Of a stretch of DNA of 5,926 nt, positions 1 to 5,895 are shown piece by piece (the stretch's first letter is position 1; each line of letters begins with the position of its first letter). Made by a program: the position numbers and the translations under genes. The stretch is from Candidatus Woesearchaeota archaeon (lineage in GTDB: Archaea > Nanobdellota > Nanobdellia > Woesearchaeales > B29-G15): NCBI GenBank assembly GCA_003650585.1, contig QMQS01000059.1, positions 1-5,926 of the forward strand. Reading direction: 5' to 3'. The notes below the pieces were generated by a model. That model was given only the letters and a program-made list of their open reading frames with translations. It had not been told where the DNA came from and did not search any database.

Positions 1-1316
1 AGCCTTCTCACATAACCAAGGCGTTTCATTGTCCTTGCATTGTAGACCAAATGTTCCCAAGGTCTACCCGAAAGCATTAACTCGCGAATGTGTGAGGAAC
101 TAATTAGGGGCATCTGCCTTGGCTTATATGTTGGATACATTGCAAAGCACCTCAGCGTAGCATCATCTCCAGAAACCACAACAGTATCCCCATCAAGTAA
201 AGGCACTCTTTTCGCTACATGTTTTGCATACTCTATCGGGTTGTTTATATCCGGAATGTTGTAAAACTTGTACCAGACGCCCAGGTTTTTTAGAAGAGGC
301 TCAAGCATCTGGTGAACTTCCTCAAACGAGAAAAGGTATCTTATGCCTGGATTCTGAGTGTTGCCTTGTGTGCCAATCCCTATCAAAAGTTTCTCTATGT
401 TGGAGTGCTCCACTATCTGCTGAAACAGGTACACATGCCCTATATGAACCATCTGAAATCTGCCAATTACCAATGCCTTGGTACACTCTTCTATTCCTCT
501 ATCTCTGTAGGAAAGCTCAAGCTGGGGTGCTTTTGGTAGTCTGCGTTTATGTTCTGTGAGTCTGTGTAACTCCATAGCCCTAGTAACCTTATCCAACCCT
601 ATACCAGTTATTTCGGTTATCTCCTCTGGTTCAAAACCCTGTAGCACACCATTGATGATTAGCTCTGCTTCTTCATAGCTCATACCAAGTTCATCTTCAT
701 CATACTGTCCCTCCCACAGACCTGCAGTGGGTTTTCTTACAATTATCTCATCAGGCAGCCCCAGATAGACTGCCAAATCTCGTACCATCCGTTTTGATAA
801 TGGTAGAATTGGCTGCAAATCCACTGCACCATCACCACGCTTGGTGAAGTAGCCAAGGTAGTATTCCTCCCTGTTACCAGTGCCAAGCACTAGCATGTTG
901 TGCCTCGCTGCTTCACCTGCAAGAATGGCTGCTCTTACAGTTGCTGCCAGGTTACCTCTATGGAACTTATCATAAAAGGTTGGCACGCGTTCGGCAAATG
1001 AGTCAATAATTGGCTGGATATTTATCTTTGTATAAACCACACCTGGCAACAATTCCAATAGTTGTTCTACCAGTGCTTCCCCCCACTCCGGGGAAGTTTC
1101 AGAGGGCAAGTAGTATGCTCTAAGCTTGAGATTTGTGCCAGTAAAGGCCCTGTTGGCTATAGAAGCCACTACACTTGAGTCAATGCCTCCAGAAACTCCT
1201 ATTACAGCCCCTGCTTTATTGGCTGCATTAAGCTCGTTCACTATAAACTCCCCTATTTTAGTTACTACGGCATGGGGCTCTATCTCAGCGAGTTGTATCA
1301 TTTGTTCCAGCATCAT
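1..1316 (-). CDS. NAD synthetase fused to NMN/NaMN adenylyltransferase (NadE-NadM), 3' end cut by the window
   Basis: This is a bifunctional enzyme for the last two steps of NAD salvage. The NadM domain would adenylylate NaMN to NaAD, and the NadE domain would amidate NaAD to NAD using ATP and ammonia. I read the frame codon by codon and found 438 codons without a stop. Residues 1-261 are NadE: P-loop SGGIDSS at 42-48, GTGNREEYYLGY from 145, FTKRGDGAVD at 157-166, KPTAGLWEG at 195-203 and DEDELG at 206-211. There is no glutaminase domain, so ammonia must be supplied free or by a partner. After a linker of about 20 residues comes a nucleotidyltransferase: GRFQMVHIGH at 285-294 (family form GRFQPxHxGH, with H291 and H294 kept) and ISSSHIR at 405-411 (family form ISGTxIR). 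NadM proteins are about 170-180 residues, so only some 10-20 residues should lie beyond the edge. The ATG overlaps the pncA stop as ATGA and follows GGGGTGGT at 1321-1328; a second ATG at 1313 is equally possible. The NadE call is near certain; NadM is likely, though another cytidylyltransferase-fold activity cannot be excluded. Confidence 0.93.
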   Translation of the reverse strand, partial: MMLEQMIQLAEIEPHAVVTKIGEFIVNELNAANKAGAVIGVSGGIDSSVVASIANRAFTGTNLKLRAYYLPSETSPEWGEALVEQLLELLPGVVYTKINIQPIIDSFAERVPTFYDKFHRGNLAATVRAAILAGEAARHNMLVLGTGNREEYYLGYFTKRGDGAVDLQPILPLSKRMVRDLAVYLGLPDEIIVRKPTAGLWEGQYDEDELGMSYEEAELIINGVLQGFEPEEITEITGIGLDKVTRAMELHRLTEHKRRLPKAPQLELSYRDRGIEECTKALVIGRFQMVHIGHVYLFQQIVEHSNIEKLLIGIGTQGNTQNPGIRYLFSFEEVHQMLEPLLKNLGVWYKFYNIPDINNPIEYAKHVAKRVPLLDGDTVVVSGDDATLRCFAMYPTYKPRQMPLISSSHIRELMLSGRPWEHLVYNARTMKRLGYVRR

Positions 1317-1990
1317 CTCAACCACCCCACTATCTCTTTGGCGGTAGTAAGAATTGCTCCGTTCCTTACCATTTCCTCTAGGGCTTGTTTGCCAGCCTCT
1401 TCATTCACAGCTGCTATCGCATCCTCAACCACAAGCACTTTGTAGCCACGCTTCAACATCCCCAACACAGCTGCCCTTACACAGTACTCTGTAGCCACTC
1501 CGTACACCACCACCTCATTGGGATGGAGTAAACTTAACGCCCTTTCTGTATTGGGATTAACAAAAACATCAATGCTTTGCTTTTTAAAGTAAATTGGATT
1601 AACCACTTCCTGTAGATAGGGTTCCAAGTATGGCTCAGGTTTAAACACCTTCATAGCGCTCTCTACGCTCTCCTCAAGCTCTTCTTGAGAGAGTGGTTCA
1701 CAAGGTATATAGACAGGACGAACCGAATAACCAACTTTGGATGGTATGCTCTCAGGAATTTTATACCAACCCCATGTGCCCACTATACAATGCCTAGGGA
1801 ATTGTTCAAATTCCTTATCGTTTTCTGTGTGAGAGTCCACACTCCCACACAACACAATTCCTTGGTATCTAAGATAGAGATTTGCAAGGCGGGTTATGTT
1901 GGGTTTTATTGCCTCGGACCCGGGGATGTACAAACTCCCTTGCTTATGCATAAAATCGTTTTGGGTATCCACATCAAAGAGCACACGCAT
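1313..1990 (-). CDS. pncA: nicotinamidase (isochorismatase-fold cysteine hydrolase)
   Basis: Hydrolyses nicotinamide to nicotinate and ammonia in the cytosol, the entry step of Preiss-Handler salvage. The protein is 225 residues from the ATG at 1990. It opens with VDTQNDF, giving catalytic Asp8. Lys136 or Lys137 (YFKKQ) and Cys170 (GVATEYCV, with the family's cis-peptide GVAT before the nucleophile) complete the triad. Metal ligands are Asp52 and His54 (SVDSHT) and His67 (FPRHC). Archaeal PncA is usually about 180-200 residues; here an extra acidic stretch of some 40 residues lies between about 88 and 130. I chose ATG 1990 over the in-frame GTG at 1999 because GAGGGGTGA (1996-2004) sits 5 nt upstream of the ATG, while the GTG lies inside that ribosome site. 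The gene starts 1 nt after the SPFH stop and overlaps nadE-nadM by 4 nt, so it is translated as part of the operon. Neighbouring pncB and nadE make nicotinamidase far more likely than another isochorismatase-like activity. Confidence 0.93.
   Translation of the reverse strand: MRVLFDVDTQNDFMHKQGSLYIPGSEAIKPNITRLANLYLRYQGIVLCGSVDSHTENDKEFEQFPRHCIVGTWGWYKIPESIPSKVGYSVRPVYIPCEPLSQEELEESVESAMKVFKPEPYLEPYLQEVVNPIYFKKQSIDVFVNPNTERALSLLHPNEVVVYGVATEYCVRAAVLGMLKRGYKVLVVEDAIAAVNEEAGKQALEEMVRNGAILTTAKEIVGWLR
1321..1328 (-). promoter_or_regulatory. ribosome binding site of nadE-nadM
   Basis: GGGGTGGT on the minus strand lies within the end of pncA, 4 nt before ATG 1316 and 7 nt before the next ATG at 1313. 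The second spacing is the more usual one, so translation may begin at 1313. Confidence 0.55.
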
Positions 1991-1991
1991 C

Positions 1992-2867
1992 TCACTCACC
2001 CCTCAAAAGCTGTAAGAGTTCGGGTGTAAGGTTAATCGTGCCAATGTTCCCTTTAGCCAGTGCTTCGAGAGCCAGTAACCCCAGCACCCCAGGGGGATAC
2101 TTACTCAGCTCTTCCAATCTTGCCCTCTCTAGTTCCCACTCCAATTCCTTCCTCTCTCTTCTTATCATTCCTTCCTTAGCCACCAGCTCCAGCTGCTGGG
2201 CAAGCTCCTGCTTCCTTGCCTCAGCTTCAAGTTTGGAGATTTGACGCTGATACCTAATATTAGCCATTTTTCGCTCTGCTTCGACTTCATCCCTAGCCAT
2301 TAGTAGTTTTTCTCTATATGGAGCCTCTAGAGCATCAAGCAATTCTGGAGAAGTGGGTGTGATTGCAGCAATGTAAATCCAATTACAGCGCATACCCCAT
2401 TCACCAATTCTTTCGTTTACTTTCTCCTTCAAGTATTCTCCAAGCTCCCCCTTCTCGTTCATTAACTCCTCAAGAGAGCTTTCCCTTATCCTAACTCTAG
2501 AACAATCCGAGATAGTGTCAATTAGTCTGTTCACCATTCTCTCTCTGTCTGTGGTATAGTGGTGTCTCGTAACAGGGTGAACCGAGAAATTGTAATGCTG
2601 TATAAAGTCCTCAGGACTTACAATCTGATACAAAATTTTGCCCTTAACTGCAACAAGCTGGTTCTCTCTGCATCTGTGCTGTATAGTAAATGGATCGTCC
2701 CATTCGCTCAATGGGATGAGCATCACACTGTCCCTTGTAAGCTGGCACCAGAACCCTATGCCCTGTCCCTCATGAAGCACCACGCCATTTCTGAAGTGGT
2801 ATGCATACTCGGTAGGGGCAGCTTTAAAGTAACAATAGCCAAGTGGTTTTGCAATATGCTCAAACAT
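1992..2867 (-). CDS. SPFH/band-7 domain protein without transmembrane segment
   Basis: A 291-residue member of the SPFH (stomatin/prohibitin/flotillin/HflK) superfamily. Its precise function is unknown. Residues about 15-185 have the family's beta-rich then alpha/beta pattern, including LVAVKGKILYQIVSPEDFI at 71-89 and the later segment WIYIAAITPTSPELLDAL at 163-180. Residues about 180-255 are a highly charged Glu/Lys/Arg/Ala-rich helix expected to form a coiled coil, and the tail (258-291) is hydrophobic and Leu-rich. There is no N-terminal membrane anchor or signal peptide and no C-terminal zinc ribbon, so the protein is probably a soluble or peripheral oligomer. The ATG overlaps the pncB stop by 8 nt and has a near-ideal AGGAGG 7 nt upstream. 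It sits between pncB and pncA, so it is expressed with NAD salvage enzymes. A scaffold or assembly role for them is inference. The family call is firm from pattern recognition; the biological role is open. Confidence 0.85.
   Translation of the reverse strand: MFEHIAKPLGYCYFKAAPTEYAYHFRNGVVLHEGQGIGFWCQLTRDSVMLIPLSEWDDPFTIQHRCRENQLVAVKGKILYQIVSPEDFIQHYNFSVHPVTRHHYTTDRERMVNRLIDTISDCSRVRIRESSLEELMNEKGELGEYLKEKVNERIGEWGMRCNWIYIAAITPTSPELLDALEAPYREKLLMARDEVEAERKMANIRYQRQISKLEAEARKQELAQQLELVAKEGMIRRERKELEWELERARLEELSKYPPGVLGLLALEALAKGNIGTINLTPELLQLLRGE
1996..2004 (-). promoter_or_regulatory. ribosome binding site deciding the pncA start
   Basis: GAGGGGTGA on the minus strand lies 5 nt before ATG 1990, within the last codons of the SPFH gene. 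The in-frame GTG at 1999 falls inside this site, which argues for the ATG as the true start. Confidence 0.7.
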
Positions 2868-4083
2868 TTTCTCGCCTCCTTGGATTATAGAAAGGTATTA
2901 GCTTAGGATTGGGGGTATAGCCTCTCCCCACCTTTGCTCTGGGTTTCCAAACCCCTCGTGTCTCGTCGTATATAGCTACTATGTCTGATGTGGCAAACAC
3001 ACACCCAGGAGCAACACTACCTGTACCTATTGCACTGAAAAGCTGGTTGCCGTAGCACCTCTTGTAGAACTTATCTGCCTTTACGAATGCCTCGATCTTT
3101 GAGGCATTGAAGCCACTCGAGACAAATAGCTCTACATCTTCAAACCCTGCTTCATCCAAAGCCCTTCTCAATGCCCATACTCCAGCTATAGTGACTCCAT
3201 GTCCGTAAAGGTATTTGTTCTCTTCTTCAACAGTTAACTTTGGAATGTGTAACTCTTTATACTCATTCTGTCCCTGGGGTTCATTCTCTCCGCATGTGTC
3301 TATCCTCACACCTGCTAGAGCCCCTTTTAGAACCGAAGCAACCCTCAAAGCATCTTCTATTTCTCTATTGAAGGTGTCTATTAGTGCAATCCTTGGTACA
3401 TACTCAGGCATATAAGTATTAAATTTGATAGCAGCTTCCAGAGTGCTGTTGTATGCAAGCACTAATGCGTGGGGTATTGTACCACTGCCCTCTCCATCCC
3501 AAGCCATAGCCCCAATATCAGTACTGGTACCGGCGAAGCCTGCTTTTCTGCATATATCTGCAATTATTTCATCAAGGGTGTAATGGAAGTGCCTAGCCCC
3601 AAAATACAACACTGGTTTGGTTCTGGCTGCTTGCACTATTCTACTTGCCTCATCCTTTATTGATAGTAAGTCAGGGGAACCACTAGTACCAGCTGATAAT
3701 GCTCCCAGATACATAGTTTCAAGCTCTATCAGTTCCTGAATAGGACCCTCCAGTATCATAACCGGCTCTTTGGAGCTTACTTGATTTATTATTGAACCCT
3801 CTGGGAGAAAGTATATTTGTCCACCCGAGTCATCCAGCTTTGAGTATTTATCCACTATAGCAACTGCTTCGTTTACCCCACGAAGCTGCATTGGTCCTCC
3901 ACGAATAAACACCTGGTAGCGTATCCATGGATTGTAGCCATCCTTAGCCAAAATCTCTCTGCTCCTAATGAAATATTTGTCTGTATAAGCCCTGTGACTC
4001 TCAGGTAGTTCTTCCTGAATAATGCGTATTCTTTCAATTAGTGTTCTATTAACACCTTTAATTTTACTGTGTGGTTTTATCAT
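2860..4083 (-). CDS. pncB: nicotinate phosphoribosyltransferase
   Basis: Converts nicotinate and PRPP (with ATP) to nicotinate mononucleotide, the second salvage step. The protein is 407 residues from ATG 4083, close to the roughly 390-residue archaeal enzymes. Visible family marks are YTDKYF at 33-38, the substrate-site segment FGARHFH at 161-167 (Arg164 with nearby His165 and His167, one of which should be the conserved active-site His), GTIPHAL at 201-207, ALIDTFNREIEDAL from 233, VRIDTCGE at 259-266, VSSGFN at 321-326 and the phosphate-binding GTGS at 353-356. A TTG at 4155 in the same frame would add 24 residues, but it lies upstream of the TATA box (4109-4116) and so would not be transcribed from that promoter. 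ATG 4083 is 33 nt from the TATA box, implying a leaderless or nearly leaderless mRNA. This is the first gene of the operon, and its stop overlaps the SPFH start. A candidate NrtR operator covers the predicted transcription start. Confidence 0.95.
   Translation of the reverse strand: MIKPHSKIKGVNRTLIERIRIIQEELPESHRAYTDKYFIRSREILAKDGYNPWIRYQVFIRGGPMQLRGVNEAVAIVDKYSKLDDSGGQIYFLPEGSIINQVSSKEPVMILEGPIQELIELETMYLGALSAGTSGSPDLLSIKDEASRIVQAARTKPVLYFGARHFHYTLDEIIADICRKAGFAGTSTDIGAMAWDGEGSGTIPHALVLAYNSTLEAAIKFNTYMPEYVPRIALIDTFNREIEDALRVASVLKGALAGVRIDTCGENEPQGQNEYKELHIPKLTVEEENKYLYGHGVTIAGVWALRRALDEAGFEDVELFVSSGFNASKIEAFVKADKFYKRCYGNQLFSAIGTGSVAPGCVFATSDIVAIYDETRGVWKPRAKVGRGYTPNPKLIPFYNPRRRENV
2875..2880 (-). 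promoter_or_regulatory. ribosome binding site of the SPFH gene
   Basis: AGGAGG on the minus strand, 7 nt before ATG 2867 and inside the last codons of pncB. It is the strongest Shine-Dalgarno sequence in the window and suggests the SPFH gene is translated well in its own right, not only by read-through coupling. Confidence 0.8.
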
Positions 4084-4087
4084 CGTA

Positions 4088-4104
4088 AGTGTATATAATA
4101 CACT
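4088..4104. promoter_or_regulatory. candidate NrtR operator O1 over the pncB start site
   Basis: The palindrome AGTGTAT-ATA-ATACACT has perfect 7-bp arms. It lies between the pncB TATA box and the ATG and covers or abuts the predicted transcription start, where a bound protein would block RNA polymerase. It shares the core TGTA-N5-TACA and 13 of 17 positions with O2. Assignment to NrtR is inferred from the divergent regulator gene. Confidence 0.7.
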
Positions 4105-4108
4105 ATTA

Positions 4109-4116
4109 TATTTAAA
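4109..4116 (-). promoter_or_regulatory. TATA box of the pncB operon
   Basis: TTTAAATA read on the minus strand, with a purine-rich GAAATC just upstream as a possible BRE. Its first T is 33 nt from the A of the pncB ATG, so a start site about 26 nt from the box centre falls near 4086. That leaves a leader of at most a few bases, and no Shine-Dalgarno sequence fits there. Confidence 0.8.
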
Positions 4117-4139
4117 GATTTCTGTTTTCAAAAATAGAT

Positions 4140-4156
4140 ATTGTAGATGATACAAT
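4140..4156. promoter_or_regulatory. candidate NrtR operator O2 upstream of the nrtR TATA box
   Basis: ATTGTA-GATGA-TACAAT; one more pair of bases on each side (4139 and 4157) also matches, giving perfect 7-bp arms. Its centre (4148) is 52 bp from that of O1 (4096), so the two sites face the same side of the helix. It ends 10 bp before the nrtR TATA box, next to the BRE, which would suit autoregulation. Confidence 0.65.
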
Positions 4157-4166
4157 AACCAACAAG

Positions 4167-4174
4167 TTTAAATA
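4167..4174 (+). promoter_or_regulatory. TATA box of nrtR
   Basis: TTTAAATA, 32 nt from the A of the nrtR ATG, preceded by AACAAG as a possible BRE. The predicted start site falls about 4197, so the mRNA should be leaderless or nearly so. The nine bases TTTAAATAT are shared with the pncB promoter. Confidence 0.8.
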
Positions 4175-4198
4175 TGAGTTATTGCCCAGCAATTGGTT

Positions 4199-4852
4199 AT
4201 GCAAGAGCTCCCAAAATACCCTGTTGCCACTGACATTGCTGTGTTCAGTGTCGAGAAAAATGCCCTCAAGATATTGCTAATAAAAAGAAAGCACGAACCA
4301 TTTAAAGGCATGCACGCCTTACCTGGGGGCTTTTTAGAGCCAGATGATCCTAGCTTGGATGCATGCGCTAGTAGAGAGCTCTACGAAGAGACTGGTATTA
4401 AAAATATATTCATAAAGATGCTTCATGCGTATGGTGATAAGGGGAGAGACCCTAGAGGCAGAATAATCTCAATAGCATATCTTGCTCTAGTAAACTCCAA
4501 AGAGTTAGAGCTAAATAAACCCAAAACATCTGAAGACGCAGAGTGGGTTGACATAAGAGAGGTCGGAAGATTGGCTTTCGACCACAACAAGATACTAGAA
4601 GAAGCAACCACTGAGCTTAAGCACGAAATAATGAACTCCAACATAGTGTTTCAGATTTTACCTGAGAGGTTCACTTTAACAGAAATGCAAAGGGTATACG
4701 AAACCATTCTTGGCAGAAAGCTGGATAAGCGCAATTTTAGAAAATGGGCAAAAAGGCTTCCAATAAGACCAACTTACGAAACAAAAATGGAGGGCATACA
4801 CAGACCTGCAATGCTCTACGAGTTTAAAACACACACTTATGCGAGGCTATGA
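4199..4852 (+). CDS. nrtR: NrtR-family regulator of NAD metabolism (Nudix plus winged helix)
   Basis: A DNA-binding regulator of NAD genes. NrtR proteins bind an NAD-related ligand (ADP-ribose, or NAD in some) in a Nudix-fold domain and bind operators through a C-terminal winged helix. The protein is 217 residues from ATG 4199. Residues 1-145 form the Nudix domain (VATDIAVFSV at 9-18, box GGFLEPDDPSLDACASRELY at 43-62 followed by EETGI, RDPRGR at 83-88). Residues about 150-217 carry the NrtR signature LPERFTLTEMQRVYE at 154-168 and LDKRNFRKW at 175-183. The Nudix box has Asp for the first Glu and one extra residue before REL, so hydrolysis may be weak or lost, as in many NrtR proteins. An in-frame TTG at 4193 was set aside because ATG 4199 lies 32 nt from the TATA box. 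The gene is divergent from the NAD salvage operon and probably autoregulated. Its 3' end overlaps the convergent dehydrogenase by 6 nt. Confidence 0.92.
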   Translation: MQELPKYPVATDIAVFSVEKNALKILLIKRKHEPFKGMHALPGGFLEPDDPSLDACASRELYEETGIKNIFIKMLHAYGDKGRDPRGRIISIAYLALVNSKELELNKPKTSEDAEWVDIREVGRLAFDHNKILEEATTELKHEIMNSNIVFQILPERFTLTEMQRVYETILGRKLDKRNFRKWAKRLPIRPTYETKMEGIHRPAMLYEFKTHTYARL

Positions 4853-5863
4853 GGATTGCTGATTAACCACGACAGTGTTCTCTGGCTTTCCTCTTAAGAA
4901 AGCAATAATATTTTGCACAGTGGTGGCAAGAATACGCTCTAGCGCCTCTTGACTGTAAAAAGCAATATGGGGCGTAAACACAACGTTGTCCCTGCTAAGC
5001 AGGATATGGTCCTTTACAAGCTGTGCGAGTTTCTCAAGGTTGGCTTTATCATAAAGCAATTGCTTCTCCTCTTTTATTAAATCCTCACCCTCCAGCACAT
5101 CCAGACCGACCCCTGCAAGGATTCCAGAATCGAGTGCTTCAATGAGTGCCTCTGTGTCAACAACCCCACCGCGAGAGGTGTTGATAAGTATGGCACCACG
5201 CTTCATGAGTTTTATGGTGTGCTTGTTAATGAGGTGATGGGTGTGCTTGTTATAGGGTACATGCAGGGTTATAATATCTGATTTTTTCAATAACTGCTCC
5301 ATGGACACATACCTAAACCCAAGCACCTCAGCAGCCACTGTGTTAGGGTGGATATCATATGCAAGCACCCTCATGCTAAATCCCTTGGCAATTCTTATCA
5401 CATGGAGCCCTATATGCCCTGTCCCAATAACGCCCAAAGTTTTACCCATTAAATCAAACCCCTTAAGCCCCTCAATTGAGAAATCATTCCTCAAAGTCCT
5501 TAGGTAGGACTTGTGTATGTTGCGAGAGATAGAAAGTATCAAAGCAAATGTGTGTTCTGCCACTGTGTTCTCTCCGTAATAGGGCACATTACAAACCACT
5601 ATGCCATGTTTTTTACATGCATTTATGTCTATGTGGTCAAAACCAGTGGAGCGCGTTACCAATAGCTTAAGTTTGGGGAGTTTCTTGAGCAACTCTCTTG
5701 TAATCTTTGAATAGATGAACACCGAAACAACACTATACTGCTTTGCAAGATTTGCTGTATCCAATGTTAGGGGCTCTTTGAAGAACTCAAGCTCATGCTC
5801 CTTTAACATTCTTCTTAGGAAAGGTTTTTCCCAACCCTTTATCTCGAAGAAGGCAATTCTCAT
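4847..5863 (-). CDS. D-lactate dehydrogenase-like 2-hydroxyacid dehydrogenase
   Basis: A D-isomer-specific 2-hydroxyacid dehydrogenase, most like D-lactate dehydrogenase, interconverting a 2-oxoacid (probably pyruvate) and the D-2-hydroxyacid with NAD(H). The protein is 338 residues, normal for the family. The substrate-domain motif TRSTGFDHID spans 70-79. The Rossmann motif is GTGHIG at 147-152, and Asp170 (AYDIHP) at the end of the second strand points to NAD rather than NADP. The catalytic trio is Arg231 (NTSRGG), Glu260 (LDVLEGE) and His299 (TPHIAFYS). The longer loop between Glu and His and the PHxAFY context favour D-lactate dehydrogenase over phosphoglycerate or glyoxylate enzymes. ATG 5863 was chosen over TTG 5869 because it lies 32 nt from the TATA box. 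The gene has its own promoter and no copy of the TGTA-N5-TACA palindrome there, so it is probably outside the NrtR regulon. It would turn over NADH but is not part of salvage. Substrate is inferred from motifs only. Confidence 0.9.
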   Translation of the reverse strand: MRIAFFEIKGWEKPFLRRMLKEHELEFFKEPLTLDTANLAKQYSVVSVFIYSKITRELLKKLPKLKLLVTRSTGFDHIDINACKKHGIVVCNVPYYGENTVAEHTFALILSISRNIHKSYLRTLRNDFSIEGLKGFDLMGKTLGVIGTGHIGLHVIRIAKGFSMRVLAYDIHPNTVAAEVLGFRYVSMEQLLKKSDIITLHVPYNKHTHHLINKHTIKLMKRGAILINTSRGGVVDTEALIEALDSGILAGVGLDVLEGEDLIKEEKQLLYDKANLEKLAQLVKDHILLSRDNVVFTPHIAFYSQEALERILATTVQNIIAFLRGKPENTVVVNQQSS

Positions 5864-5887
5864 AGCCAAAAACAGATACGAATAAAG

Positions 5888-5895
5888 TATTTAAA
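5888..5895 (-). promoter_or_regulatory. TATA box of the dehydrogenase gene
   Basis: TTTAAATA on the minus strand, 32 nt from the A of ATG 5863, the same geometry as the pncB and nrtR promoters. The stretch from 5864 to the right edge is AT-rich and otherwise shows only a short direct repeat of ATGTA upstream of the box (minus strand, about 5911-5921). Confidence 0.78.

Larger units (their letters stand above)
4084..4198. promoter_or_regulatory. divergent promoter region between pncB operon and nrtR
   Basis: This 115-bp AT-rich stretch is the only substantial non-coding sequence in the window. It holds a TATA box for each direction and two matching palindromes, listed separately, and two further inverted repeats. 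One is ATTGC-CCA-GCAAT at 4181-4193. The other is a pair of 8-bp arms, ATAACCAA (4155-4162) and TTGGTTAT (4193-4200), that bracket the nrtR TATA box. Confidence 0.9.

Noticed and set aside
224..559. Open frame of 111 codons on the plus strand
   Set aside because: It lies wholly antisense to the NadE-NadM frame, whose motifs are unmistakable. Its translation is Cys-rich and low in family-like pattern, and no promoter or ribosome site precedes it.
1685..2029. Open frame of 114 codons on the plus strand
   Set aside because: Antisense to pncA with all catalytic motifs on the other strand; it has no recognisable domain.
2559..2906. Open frame of 115 codons on the plus strand
   Set aside because: Antisense shadow of the SPFH gene, without promoter or recognisable family.
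4084..4155. N-terminal extension of PncB by 24 residues from a TTG at 4155
   Set aside because: The extension would run through the TATA box and operator O1, and its sequence is Tyr/Leu-rich and unlike the family. The TTG is upstream of the predicted transcription start.
4853..4930. Terminator after nrtR
   Set aside because: Only short scattered T-rich patches occur, and they lie within the dehydrogenase coding sequence. There is no convincing T-run or hairpin.
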